The notes under the pieces were generated by a model that saw only the letters and a program-made list of their open reading frames with translations, had not been told where the DNA came from and ran no database searches. A program made the translations under genes and the position numbers. DNA of 64,000 nucleotides from Muribaculaceae bacterium (lineage in GTDB: Bacteria > Bacteroidota > Bacteroidia > Bacteroidales > Muribaculaceae). Location of the stretch: assembly GCA_017626045.1 (NCBI GenBank), contig JAGAJP010000059.1:1-64000 (forward strand). The letters are read 5' to 3'. Positions 44,072 to 51,647 of the stretch are shown here, piece after piece (the first letter of the stretch is position 1; each line of letters begins with the position of its first letter).

Positions 44072-45571
44072 TCAGAGGGTGACGCCGTTTTTGAATATCG
44101 CTATTTCGTGGATACCCGCCTTCTCGGAGTTGACCTTTCGGCCGCTGGCTACTTCAAGAACAAAGTCCGCAAACCTGGCTGCCACTTCCTTCATGTCGGC
44201 ATCCTCCACTAATACTCCCGCGTTGAAGTCTATCCATTCGGGCTTGCGCTGGGCAAGTCTGCTGTTGGTGGATATCTTGGCGGTGGGAACGAAGGTGCCA
44301 AACGGTGTGCCGCGCCCTGTGGTGAAAAGGACTATCTGGCATCCGGAGGCTGCAAGCGCGGTGGCGGCTACAAGGTCGTTGCCTGGGGCTGAGAGTAGGT
44401 TGAGTCCCGCATTCTGTATGCGCTCGCCATAAGAGAGTACTCCCTTAACCTCGCTCTTGCCGCTCTTCTGGGTGCAGCCCAGTGCTTTCTCCTCAAGTGT
44501 CGAGATGCCTCCCGCCTTATTGCCGGGTGAGGGGTTCTCACCGACCGGTTCGCCGTGGCTGAGAAAATATTCCTTGAAATCGTTGATCAGATGAATGGTC
44601 TTGTCCAACAGCGCATCGTCGGCACATCTCTGCATGAGGATGGTCTCTGCTCCAAACATCTCCGGAACTTCAGTCAGCACTGTCGTGCCGCCCTGACATT
44701 CACACAGGAAATCGGAGAATTCTCCGAGTAGGGGATTGGCTGTTATACCCGAGAAACCGTCACTTCCTCCGCATTTCAGTCCGATACGAAGCTTCGAGGC
44801 GGGCAAGGTCTGACGTCTGTCTTTTCTCGCATTCTCGTAGAGTCCGCGAAGCAACTCAACTCCGTATGACACCTCATCGCCCTCTATCTCCTGACATACC
44901 ATGAATTTCACCCTGTCGTGATCATAGTCGCCGCAGAATTGCTCGAATACTGCAGGCTGGTTGTTTTCGCAACCGAGACCCACTACAAGTATACCGCCGG
45001 CATTCGGATGATGCACCATGTCGCGTAGTATCTTCTTGGTATTCTCATGATCGTCGCCGAGCTGAGAGCAGCCGTAGTTGTGTGGGAATCCGAATATTCC
45101 GTCCACTCCTTCTGCTCCGGTCTCTGCGTTTAGTCTGTCTACAATCTGCTTTACGATGCCATTGACGCAGCCAACCGTCGGAATAACCCAGATCTCGTTG
45201 CGAACGCCAGCCTGACCGTCTTTGCGAAGATAGCCTTCAAATGTACGTTCCCCTCCATCGCATTCGCATTTCGATACCGGTTTCCGCTGTATGCCGCTAT
45301 AGTCAAGCTGGCCCGCGAGGTTCGTCTTTATGTCATGGTCGTCGAGAAACGATCCGCAAGCCACCGGATGCTTTGTATGTCCGATGGGGAAACCGTATTT
45401 GACCACATTCTCGCCTTCCTTCAGATCTCTAAGTGCAAACTTATGGCCGGCGGGGATGTCTGACACCAGTGTGAAAGACACACCGTCCACTTCTACCTGA
45501 CGTCCTTTCTGAAGCGCGTTGATTGCAACCGCCACATTGTCGTCAGGATTTATCTTTATATAGTCTTTCAT
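44072..45571 (-). CDS. uxaA: Altronate dehydratase
   Basis: 499 aa. It dehydrates D-altronate to 2-keto-3-deoxy-D-gluconate. The N-terminal SAF domain is visible (NVAVAINALQKGRQVEVDGV, AGHKFALRDLKEGENVVKYG), followed by the catalytic part with VGCVNGIVKQIVDRLNA, GFPHNYGCSQLGDDHENT and LKCGGSDGFSGITANPLLG. Both halves are encoded as one gene, as in E. coli UxaA. It lies between uxaB and uxaC with short gaps. Confidence 0.95.
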   Translation of the reverse strand: MKDYIKINPDDNVAVAINALQKGRQVEVDGVSFTLVSDIPAGHKFALRDLKEGENVVKYGFPIGHTKHPVACGSFLDDHDIKTNLAGQLDYSGIQRKPVSKCECDGGERTFEGYLRKDGQAGVRNEIWVIPTVGCVNGIVKQIVDRLNAETGAEGVDGIFGFPHNYGCSQLGDDHENTKKILRDMVHHPNAGGILVVGLGCENNQPAVFEQFCGDYDHDRVKFMVCQEIEGDEVSYGVELLRGLYENARKDRRQTLPASKLRIGLKCGGSDGFSGITANPLLGEFSDFLCECQGGTTVLTEVPEMFGAETILMQRCADDALLDKTIHLINDFKEYFLSHGEPVGENPSPGNKAGGISTLEEKALGCTQKSGKSEVKGVLSYGERIQNAGLNLLSAPGNDLVAATALAASGCQIVLFTTGRGTPFGTFVPTAKISTNSRLAQRKPEWIDFNAGVLVEDADMKEVAARFADFVLEVASGRKVNSEKAGIHEIAIFKNGVTL

Positions 45572-45655
45572 CGGGTTATATATCCTTTTATTGATGTCTC
45601 CCTCCTAATTCTCTTCCGAATTCCTTTGGTGTTTCCGAAATGCAGGCAGGGTAGT

Positions 45656-45695
45656 ATAAGTGTGAGACAAAAATATATTTTCGTCCCACACTTAT
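45656..45695 (-). terminator. Long palindrome between uxaB and uxaA
   Basis: ATAAGTGTG (45656-45664) pairs with CACACTTAT (45687-45695), and the interior continues as GAC/GTC around the self-complementary AAAATATATTTT. It lies 13 bases past the uxaB stop. No T run follows on the minus strand, so it may be a partial terminator or an mRNA-stabilising or processing hairpin that sets uxaB apart from uxaA. Confidence 0.55.
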
Positions 45696-45707
45696 CTATG
45701 AATAATA

Positions 45708-47189
45708 TTAGAGTATGCTCTCAACCGTAGCGAGCATTCCCTTGTCTCTGATGCTGTCGAGATACTCAACCACAAGATCGGTGAGTCCCGGAATCTTGTT
45801 CAGGTCGCCATGCTCTTTCCAGATGAGCTCATCGGCGGCAAGAACGCCTTCGGCTACTTTCCTTGTGTCTCCGGTAGCCCAGAGCTCTGTCAGGAGATCC
45901 ATGATCTTCTTGTCATCCTTCGGCTGGATGGGCGCGCCGTCGGCACGTGTGCCTCCCTTGTAGTAGGTGATGATGGCGGCAAGTCCCAACACAAGTCCTT
46001 TCGGAAGCTCTCCCTTGCGCTCAAGATATGTCTTGACTCCGGGGAGGTCTCTCGTCTGGTATTTCGGGAACGAGTTGAGCATGATTGATGTCACCTGATG
46101 ATCCACAAACGGATTGTTGAATCTCTCGAGAACGCTCTCTCCGTATGCCTTCAATTCGTCCATGGGAAGATTCAGGGTCTGCATAAGTTCGTCAAACTGA
46201 ACCTTGTGGATATACTTGCCAATCACCGGATGGTTGCAAGCGTCTCTAACGATGTCGACACCGCTAAGATAACTTACCGGAGACAGCACTGTGTGGGGAC
46301 CGTTGAGAAGTGTCACCTTGCGCTCATGATATGGAGCCTCGGAGTCGGTGATGATGACGTTGAGTCCTGCTTTCTCTGCCGGGAATTCAGCCTTAAGTTC
46401 TTCAATGCTCATGTTTTCAGGACGTTCGATTACCCAAACATGGAAAGCTTCGCCCTGAACCACTACATTGTCCTTGTATCCAAGTTTCTCCTGGATATTG
46501 GCTATGTCCTTGCGCGGGAAGCCCGGTACTATGCGGTCTACGAGAGTGGCGCATACATAGTTGTAGGTATTGAACCATTTCTTGAATCCTTCGTAGTCTT
46601 CACCGAGTTGATCTTTCCAGAGGTCGATGTAGTCATTGATAAACTTCTTCAGATGATGGCCGTTTTCGAAAATCAGCTCACATGGCATGATGATCAGACC
46701 CTTGCTCGGATCGCCGGAGAATGCCTTATACCGAGTGTAGAGTATCTGTGTGAGCTTTGCAGGATATGTTGAGGGGGGAGTGTCGTTTAGTTGGCAGGAT
46801 GCGTCGAACGCTATACCGGCTTCTGTGGTGTTGGAGATTACAAACCTGATTTCCGGCTGTACGGCAAGTCCGAGAACTGCATCATGCTGACCCCACGGCG
46901 AAAGGCCGCGGCTGATTACGTCTACTCGCTTGAATGAGTTGACAATCTCGCCATTAAGACGTCCCTGAAGATTCACATGATACAGATAGTCTTGTGAAGA
47001 CAGCAGTTTCATGGCAAAGTCATCGGGGGTGCCTTGCATCAGCACTACCGATGAGTTGAAGTCTGTTGCCTCATTCATGTTTTTAACAATCCAGTCTACA
47101 AACGCTCTCAGGAAGTTTCCTTCCCCAAACTGGATGATTCTCTCGGGTGCCGTCGCTTTCGGGGCGGTCAGTTTGTTTAAAACTTTCAT
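45708..47189 (-). CDS. uxaB: Tagaturonate reductase
   Basis: 493 aa. It reduces D-tagaturonate to D-altronate with NADH; a member of the mannitol dehydrogenase-like superfamily. ERIIQFGEGNFLRAFVDWIV is the family's N-terminal nucleotide-binding block; LVDRIVPGFPRKDIANIQEK and YHERKVTLLNGPHTVLSPVS (with catalytic Lys) follow. First gene of the minus-strand uronate/pectin locus, behind a consensus promoter. With UxaC and UxaA it takes galacturonate to 2-keto-3-deoxygluconate; the kinase and aldolase that follow (KdgK, KdgA) are not in the window. Confidence 0.94.
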   Translation of the reverse strand: MKVLNKLTAPKATAPERIIQFGEGNFLRAFVDWIVKNMNEATDFNSSVVLMQGTPDDFAMKLLSSQDYLYHVNLQGRLNGEIVNSFKRVDVISRGLSPWGQHDAVLGLAVQPEIRFVISNTTEAGIAFDASCQLNDTPPSTYPAKLTQILYTRYKAFSGDPSKGLIIMPCELIFENGHHLKKFINDYIDLWKDQLGEDYEGFKKWFNTYNYVCATLVDRIVPGFPRKDIANIQEKLGYKDNVVVQGEAFHVWVIERPENMSIEELKAEFPAEKAGLNVIITDSEAPYHERKVTLLNGPHTVLSPVSYLSGVDIVRDACNHPVIGKYIHKVQFDELMQTLNLPMDELKAYGESVLERFNNPFVDHQVTSIMLNSFPKYQTRDLPGVKTYLERKGELPKGLVLGLAAIITYYKGGTRADGAPIQPKDDKKIMDLLTELWATGDTRKVAEGVLAADELIWKEHGDLNKIPGLTDLVVEYLDSIRDKGMLATVESIL

Positions 47190-47279
47190 ACTCTTTATGA
47201 AATTATTATTTTCATGTGTTGTTTATTGATTCAGCGGCTAACTGCTAATGTTGGCTTCTTTATTCGGTCGTTCGATTGT

Positions 47280-47329
47280 ATCACAGTTTGTGATATGCAA
47301 AACTAAATAAAAAATTCCACTTATGCAAA
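47280..47329 (-). promoter_or_regulatory. uxaB promoter with overlapping operator-like palindrome
   Basis: On the minus strand TTTG (47326-47329), 20 bp, then TAGTTTTG (47298-47305) gives a consensus promoter with start near 47291. The palindrome ATCACA-GTT-TGTGAT (47280-47294) lies at the predicted start, where a repressor would block transcription. A GntR- or LacI-type uronate regulator is a reasonable guess, but none is encoded nearby. Confidence 0.6.
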
Positions 47330-47355
47330 TAAATTCTGAATATTTCAGATTTAAT

Positions 47356-47414
47356 ATGCATTATTCTTACTCGTTTCGCTCAGATCTGACATGCATTATT
47401 CCTACTCGTTTCGC
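47356..47414. repeat. Short direct repeat at the 3' end of the GNAT gene
   Basis: A 24-base sequence at 47356-47379 recurs at 47391-47414 with one mismatch. The second copy contains the last codons and stop of the GNAT gene, so the first is an extra copy of the gene tail lying beyond the stop. Confidence 0.7.
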
Positions 47415-47989
47415 AAGGCCTTCTGCATGTGCTCCATCTCTACGCCACAGAATTTTCGCATCCCCTTGCTCTCAAACCCTGATTTCGCATATAGTTTTCT
47501 TGCATTGGGGTTGGTATAGTCCACCAAGAGCCCCAGTGCTTTGCCACATCCCGCATATTTCTTTCCTAATTCGTCTATGAGCATAGACGCAATCCCCTGC
47601 CGCCTGTAGGCGCTTCCAACCATAAGCGTGTCGATATAGATCTCATCAGGACTTGTCTCGTCATCGAAATCCGATTCGCTTAACGTCGCATTAAACAGCT
47701 CATTGTATTTATCCACAAAGTTCTGACGCAAAGTATGCAGGTCGGCTCCGTCGTATGCCACTATAACTCCGGCAATAGCTCCGTTCTCATCCACAGCCTT
47801 CAAGGTATTGAGATAACTATACTGACTCGTCTCTTTCTCCGCAAGTTCCCGGAAGAGACGCCTGACCATGGGCAGATTCTCTTTCCCTCCCGCAAGATCA
47901 GTACATATTTCCTCCCCGATAGCCGTCATTATACCTTCAGCTATCACATCAGCATCTTCCTTAGATGCTCCAATTATCCTATATATCAT
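47402..47989 (-). CDS. GNAT-family acetyltransferase
   Basis: 195 aa. IDTLMVGSAYRRQGIASMLI contains the R-R-Q-G-I-A acetyl-CoA loop, and VDYTNPNARKLYAKSGFESK closes the fold. The substrate is unknown; position between uxaB and an outer-membrane protein gene offers no hint. The stop codon lies in a short duplicated sequence. No consensus promoter is evident upstream. Unlikely to belong to the pectin unit, whose promoter lies between the two genes. Confidence 0.88.
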   Translation of the reverse strand: MIYRIIGASKEDADVIAEGIMTAIGEEICTDLAGGKENLPMVRRLFRELAEKETSQYSYLNTLKAVDENGAIAGVIVAYDGADLHTLRQNFVDKYNELFNATLSESDFDDETSPDEIYIDTLMVGSAYRRQGIASMLIDELGKKYAGCGKALGLLVDYTNPNARKLYAKSGFESKGMRKFCGVEMEHMQKALRNE

Positions 47990-48080
47990 ATCTTCATTCC
48001 TTTAAATTAAATTTCATTAGCCCTCACAAGCCAAGCCCCCTAAAGCAAAAGCCTAAAGCCTTCCTCAAATCCTCCCAAAG

Positions 48081-48202
48081 CCCATGTTTGTTTCGGTGTC
48101 AGAGCCTCCGGCTCTGCTCCTATCCGGTTTAGAATTGAAAATCCTTCCCGAAGCCCTGTTTGTCTTGGTGTCAGAGCCTTCGGCTCTGCTCCTATCCGGC
48201 TT
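48081..48202. repeat. Two REP-like palindromic repeats
   Basis: A unit of about 45-50 bases occurs twice, at 48081-48130 and 48154-48202, about 72 bases apart. Both contain GGTGTCAGAGCC, a 3-base loop, then GGCTCTGCTCCTATCCGG; the stem is CAGAGCC/GGCTCTG (48100-48116 and 48172-48188). The loop differs (TCC or TTC). The second copy touches the stop of the outer-membrane protein gene. No T run follows on either strand, so these look more like REP elements than simple terminators. The stretch 48005-48080 holds nothing recognisable. Confidence 0.7.
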
Positions 48203-49245
48203 CATATCGAGAAGCTAACCATTACCCGCTGATAGAAATTGAAAAAAGATGGCGCCAAGTTAAAATCAAGCGAAGCTTTAATCTCTACAAAAGATTTCCG
48301 AAGGAAGATTGCCGAAACCGTTGTGCGGTTATAAAGCGAAGCGGCATAATAAGGCTCCCCCTGATCAAGTATATAATTATATTTGCCGTAATAGGGAAAT
48401 AGTTTGCCTCCTGAATAAAAGGTGTTTTTCAATTCCAGAAACCGCCACGCCACATCAATGTCTACCCACACTCCGACCGGTGTCTTCCATTTGTTGTCAC
48501 CTCTGTCGCGAGTCAGTCCGCCAAGCGCTCCAAACCTCAGCGAGCATGAGTCAAGTGGCACTCCCGTAAACTTCGAAAGGTCTATTCCTACGTAAGGATT
48601 ATACATGAAGTTGTCCACTACATGCTGATCCGGATTGCCCGATTTGTCAAATGCAAGATGGTTCATCATCGCAAGTCCTCCCCAAAGGTATTTACCTCCT
48701 CGATAGCGCCTTTCTCCATTGGCTATGACATTGAAAGCCTCGCGCCTGTCTTTAGTCTGCATGCCGCGCCAGTCTACTATCGTCTGAAAATACCCCTTCT
48801 CATTGCGGTAGCCGATCATCGCACCCCTCACGTTTCGCTGACTATATTTCACGGAATCATTCCAAATGTAGTTGGGCATATCTGAATATAGCAGATCTCT
48901 GCCAAACATTCCTATGGCAAAACGAAGGCCTTGGGACTGATAACGGTAGTAAACAGTAGGGGAGATACGATAGCCGTCCCATTCACAGCCAATCGGCTGG
49001 GTCCATACAGCACCTGCCGCAACAAGATGTTTGCCGTCTTCAAGACTAAGTCCTACCTCCGGAGCGAGCTGTGTCTGAAAAAAGGTCTTGGCGGCTGCAT
49101 ATTTAGTATCCCCTTCCCGGTTGTCGAACACTGCCGACATGTCCACACTCCAGTAAAAGTCCGGTTTCTGAGCCTGAAGAGTCCCTGACAGACATGAAAA
49201 CAGCGCTGTCAACACAATTGCAATTTTCAAGTCCGTTGTTTTCAT
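48202..49245 (-). CDS. Putative outer-membrane beta-barrel protein
   Basis: 347 aa from ATG 49243-49245 (KTTDLKIAIVLTALFSCLSG signal peptide ending LQAQ). The mature part is rich in short alternating polar/aromatic stretches (YRISPTVYYRYQSQGLRFAI, RRYRGGKYLWGGLAMMNHLA) and ends FYQRVMVSFSI, a possible barrel-closing strand. I do not recognise the family or ligand. Its ATG overlaps the stop of the PAP2 gene (ATGA), so the two are probably translated together. The open frame runs 88 codons further upstream, but that part is a shadow of the PAP2 gene. Confidence 0.65.
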   Translation of the reverse strand: MKTTDLKIAIVLTALFSCLSGTLQAQKPDFYWSVDMSAVFDNREGDTKYAAAKTFFQTQLAPEVGLSLEDGKHLVAAGAVWTQPIGCEWDGYRISPTVYYRYQSQGLRFAIGMFGRDLLYSDMPNYIWNDSVKYSQRNVRGAMIGYRNEKGYFQTIVDWRGMQTKDRREAFNVIANGERRYRGGKYLWGGLAMMNHLAFDKSGNPDQHVVDNFMYNPYVGIDLSKFTGVPLDSCSLRFGALGGLTRDRGDNKWKTPVGVWVDIDVAWRFLELKNTFYSGGKLFPYYGKYNYILDQGEPYYAASLYNRTTVSAIFLRKSFVEIKASLDFNLAPSFFNFYQRVMVSFSI

Positions 49246-49850
49246 GAAAGCACATCCGGTCTGCGGCGTATCATCATATACAGCCTTGGTATTGCAATAT
49301 AGAGTCGTGTCACAATCTGAAGCGACAGATACCCGAAAACACTTCCGAACGCGGCTCCGCAAAGTATGTCCGTGGGATAGTGAACACCAAGATAAAGTCG
49401 TGACACGCTTACCATTACAGCCCATGCAAAGATGCCGAGTGTAAACACACGTATACGGAAAACCAAAGAAAGAAGCGTGGCAAGCGCGAATGTATTGGCG
49501 GCATGACACGACGGCCAGCTATAGCCTCCCGGACTTATGCCATTGACTATGGTGATATACTGATATATCGGATTGTCGGGATTGCAAGGACGTAGACGAC
49601 CAATATACGGGCGTATCACGCTCGCACATATCTGGTCGGTCATAACTATCGCAAGCACCACAGACAAAAGTACCATTAATGCATACTTGGGTCCGAGTTT
49701 TCGAAATATCATGTCAACTAATAGAAGGTAAAACGGTATCCATATCCATTTACCCGTAATCAATGACATGAAACTATCTAAGAATGCCGTGTGATTCCCG
49801 TTGAAAAACAGCAGAATCTGATCATCGATCGATGATAAAATTTCTATCAT
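49242..49850 (-). CDS. PAP2-family phosphatase
   Basis: 202 aa with about 6 membrane segments. The three PAP2 motifs are present: a first block around RPYIGRLRPC, YSWPSCHAANTFALATLL (PSCH) and SRLYLGVHYPTDILCGAAFG (SR-x5-H-x3-D). Such enzymes act on undecaprenyl pyrophosphate, lipid A phosphate or phosphatidyl phosphates at the periplasmic face. Coupling to an outer-membrane protein gene suggests an envelope-lipid role. A consensus -7 element lies 72 bases upstream. Confidence 0.92.
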   Translation of the reverse strand: MIEILSSIDDQILLFFNGNHTAFLDSFMSLITGKWIWIPFYLLLVDMIFRKLGPKYALMVLLSVVLAIVMTDQICASVIRPYIGRLRPCNPDNPIYQYITIVNGISPGGYSWPSCHAANTFALATLLSLVFRIRVFTLGIFAWAVMVSVSRLYLGVHYPTDILCGAAFGSVFGYLSLQIVTRLYIAIPRLYMMIRRRPDVLS

Positions 49851-49921
49851 TATGTTAAGCTCCCGAATTATATTTACGAATCAAATAATCAACCTCAATA
49901 GAATGATTTTTCAATTATTCG

Positions 49922-49929
49922 CAAATATA
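49922..49929 (-). promoter_or_regulatory. Promoter -7 element for the PAP2 gene
   Basis: TATATTTG on the minus strand matches TAnnTTTG exactly; the -33 element is not well matched. The rest of 49851-50035 is AT-rich with no gene. Confidence 0.45.
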
Positions 49930-50036
49930 GTTCTTTTTTTCGGAAAAACCTTAAATATGACCCGTCTTTTTTTGATTTTTATATAAATTAAAACCTCTAT
50001 AACAAGCAAACCCTCCTTCCACATGTCCATAAACAT

Positions 50037-50060
50037 AAAAAAGCACCCCGAAGGATGCTT
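50037..50060 (-). terminator. Terminator of the PurF-like gene
   Basis: Minus-strand AAGCATCC-TTCG-GGGTGCTT folds with one mismatch and is followed by six T residues. It lies about 65 bases past the stop. Confidence 0.85.
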
Positions 50061-50125
50061 CTTTATGATTATTCAATTCCTATTTTCTTCGTTACTGTTC
50101 CGCCGATTTATCGGCGCCTAAGGCA

Positions 50126-51538
50126 TCAAAAATGCGAGGTCCCGTCAAAGCAATGCGTGCATATCTGATCCTTCGGAAGCCCGATTGCCTCCACAAGATT
50201 CTCGAGCGTATTGAACTTAAGCGACGTGAGGCCATATCTCTCGCGCATCTTCTCCACCATCTTGCAATACCTGCAGCTGCCGGTGGTGGCATACTCATCA
50301 AGATGCGCATTGGCATCTCCCTCAAGTTCCTCTATGATGCGACGTGTCAACAGCTCCATCTCTGATTTCGACGAAGTGAAGTTGAGATACCGACACCCAT
50401 AAATCAACGGCGGACACGCGATGCGCATATGCACTTCCTTGGCACCGCAGTCATACAATACCTTCACGTTGTCGTTGAGTTGAGTACCCCTGACTATGGA
50501 ATCATCGCAAAACAATGCCCTTTTGCCCTTAAGCATCGACTGATTGGGCACCAGTTTCATCTTTGCTATAAAAGAACGCATTGACTGGTCTGAGGGTGTG
50601 AAACTGCGGGGCCATGTAGGTGTATATTTTGAGATACACCGCTGATATGGAGTGCCGTGCCCGGCGGCGTAGCCTAATGCCATGCCTACTCCCGAGTCAG
50701 GTATGCCCGAAACGCAGTCTATCTCGGTCTCCTTGTCCTGCTGACCAAGAGCATACCCGGACCGGAACCTTACTTCCTCCACATTTCGGTTTTCGTATGT
50801 AGAAGTCGGGAAGCCATAATATACCCACATGAACGCGCAGATCTGCATCTCTTTGTTGGCTTCCCTGAGACATCGTATGCCGTCGGGCTTGAGTTCCACT
50901 ATCTCACCGGGACCTACGTCGCGAAGCAGTTCATAGTCAAGATTCGGGAAAGAGGTCGACTCGCTGCTGACGGCATACCCGTCTTCTTTCCTGCCAATGA
51001 CTATCGATGTCCTGCCAAGCTTGTCTCGCCCTACTATCACTGAGTCTTCAGTCAGGATAAGCATGGAACACGAGCCTTTTACTTTTCTGTACACATGTTC
51101 TATACCATCCACAAAATCCTTGCCTTTATTTATCAGAAGACCGATAAGTTCTGTAGGATTGGTGGTACCGGAACTGAGTTCGGCAAAATGTGCTCCCTCG
51201 TCTATCAGTTCCTTCTCAAGTTCGTCAAGATTCTCAATCTTGGCTACGGTCACTAACGCGTATCGTCCAAGATGCGTGTTGAATGTAATTGGCTGGGGAT
51301 CGGTGTCGCTGATTACACCTATTCCGATGTTGCCCTTATACTTGTGCAGCTCTGACTCGAATTTTGTGCGGAAATACGAACTTTCGAGCGAGTGGATAGA
51401 TCTGCAGAATCGATGTTCTTCTGCGTCATACGTCACCATACCTCCTCGACGTGTGCCAAGATGCGAGTTATAGTCTACTCCGTAAAACACATCGTTGACA
51501 CATCTACGCTTTAAGGCTGCGCCAAAAAAACCTCCCAT
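50126..51538 (-). CDS. PurF-like amidophosphoribosyltransferase paralogue lacking the catalytic Cys
   Basis: 470 aa from ATG 51536-51538. Active PurF is cut to expose an N-terminal Cys (MCGI..G); here the start reads MGGFFGA, so that nucleophile is glycine and glutamine hydrolysis should not occur. The rest of the fold is kept: GTRRGGMVTYDAE, IPDSGVGMALGYAAGHGTPY, the PRPP loop ALFCDDSIVRGTQL, and four cysteines placed like the 4Fe-4S ligands of B. subtilis PurF (MQICAF, YGCRY, CTHC). It might be ammonia-dependent, regulatory, or have another phosphoribosyl role. It is a single gene with its own terminator. Confidence 0.85.
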   Translation of the reverse strand: MGGFFGAALKRRCVNDVFYGVDYNSHLGTRRGGMVTYDAEEHRFCRSIHSLESSYFRTKFESELHKYKGNIGIGVISDTDPQPITFNTHLGRYALVTVAKIENLDELEKELIDEGAHFAELSSGTTNPTELIGLLINKGKDFVDGIEHVYRKVKGSCSMLILTEDSVIVGRDKLGRTSIVIGRKEDGYAVSSESTSFPNLDYELLRDVGPGEIVELKPDGIRCLREANKEMQICAFMWVYYGFPTSTYENRNVEEVRFRSGYALGQQDKETEIDCVSGIPDSGVGMALGYAAGHGTPYQRCISKYTPTWPRSFTPSDQSMRSFIAKMKLVPNQSMLKGKRALFCDDSIVRGTQLNDNVKVLYDCGAKEVHMRIACPPLIYGCRYLNFTSSKSEMELLTRRIIEELEGDANAHLDEYATTGSCRYCKMVEKMRERYGLTSLKFNTLENLVEAIGLPKDQICTHCFDGTSHF

Positions 51539-51577
51539 AAGACTTCTTTCTTTCTTGTTACCTGTTTGAAATAGAAG

Positions 51578-51628
51578 TCCGGTGAGGATTGTTGTTTCTA
51601 TCCTCACCGGATATCCGATGCAAAATTA
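51578..51628 (-). promoter_or_regulatory. Hairpin and promoter -7 before the PurF-like gene
   Basis: TAATTTTG (51621-51628, minus) is an exact -7 element. Immediately downstream is a perfect 12-bp stem, TCCGGTGAGGAT (51578-51589) with 51600-51611. The hairpin would form at the very 5' end of the PurF-like mRNA, or it ends the upstream esterase transcript; no T run follows. Confidence 0.5.
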
Positions 51629-51647
51629 ATAAAAAGTTACCGATTTT

